A stretch of DNA of 64,000 bases, taken from positions 1,365,351 to 1,429,350 of the forward strand of contig NZ_FNAJ01000001.1 in the NCBI RefSeq assembly GCF_900101905.1. The letters run 5' to 3'. The notes below the pieces were generated by a model. The model was not told where the DNA came from, did not search any database, and saw nothing but the letters and a program-made list of their open reading frames with translations. The first letter of the stretch is position 1; each line of letters opens with the position of its first letter. A program made the translations under genes and the position numbers. Below are positions 63,790-64,000 of the stretch, one piece after another. Source of the stretch: Myxococcus virescens (GTDB lineage Bacteria > Myxococcota > Myxococcia > Myxococcales > Myxococcaceae).

Positions 63790-64000
63790 GCTTGCGACAC
63801 CTGCATCTGTTGACTGGCCGAATCGCCGGACACCTTGGGCACGCGCTAACGGGAGAGTCAACGCGTTTATGCCGTGAGGCGGAAAGTAAGGCTGCGAATC
63901 ACCTGCCTCATGTAACGCACCCCTTGGGCGAATGCTCGCCTGCTTGTGGCACTCGACATGCCGCCGCCCTGGAGGATGTGACGGGTTGGATGGCTCCCAT
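63790..64000. other. Upstream region of the MMPL gene
   Basis: The remaining 211 bases have no supported coding sequence and should hold the leftward promoter of the exporter gene. A more AT-rich patch at 63845-63890 is a candidate position. Confidence 0.3.

Overview
The window is a high-GC chromosomal segment of a myxobacterium, most likely a Myxococcaceae member (Myxococcus/Corallococcus type). The basis is the very GC-rich third codon positions, many lipoproteins, an AgmX/PglI C-terminal-domain protein, abundant two-component proteins without output domains, and a family of remnant transposons. No rRNA, tRNA or CRISPR array was seen. A TonB-dependent receptor enters from the left edge.

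Layout. 1-2179 holds the receptor and a GNAT acetyltransferase. About 2200-22500 is an accessory 'graveyard': broken IS630, IS5, IS91 and IS3 transposase remnants lie between truncated or frameshifted genes (neutral ceramidase, Ig-repeat protein, discoidin-like fragment, a lipoprotein that lost its start codon, DUF11/TSP3 fragment, NtrC C-terminus). Intact genes sit among them: an S9 peptidase, a methyltransferase-like lipoprotein, a 971-residue triple-repeat lipoprotein, a trimethylamine-monooxygenase-like FMO, a TolB-like lipoprotein and a 567-residue Ala-rich protein of unknown function. 22976-39000 is more ordinary: nitronate monooxygenase, a GT-C-like membrane protein, gloA, nudC, queE, small membrane proteins, an alpha/beta hydrolase, a parvulin pair followed by pdxA (same surA-pdxA order as in E. 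coli), an AgmX-type protein and aminopeptidase P. 40342-44396 is a leftward, translationally coupled operon of two histidine kinases, a double receiver and a single receiver with no DNA-binding output, headed by a thioredoxin-fold protein. Then come hpf, an alcohol dehydrogenase, a surface-repeat protein, an aldo/keto reductase and a PNPOx-like protein.

The most interesting unit is 50436-55483. It is a five-gene rightward operon with overlapping ends: myo-inositol-1-phosphate synthase, an AUR1-like PAP2 membrane enzyme, a CDP-alcohol phosphatidyltransferase fused to a GtrA domain, an exported protein of unknown fold, and a dual-specificity phosphatase. Together these could make inositol-1-phosphate, join it to CDP-diacylglycerol, dephosphorylate the product to phosphatidylinositol and pass phosphoinositol on to a ceramide-type acceptor, i.e. 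a bacterial inositol (sphingo)lipid pathway with two unusual parts. The right end has a divergent pair of paralogous lipoproteins, a DUF4340 protein, an AraC regulator overlapping an FAD oxidoreductase, two exported proteins and an MMPL/RND exporter.
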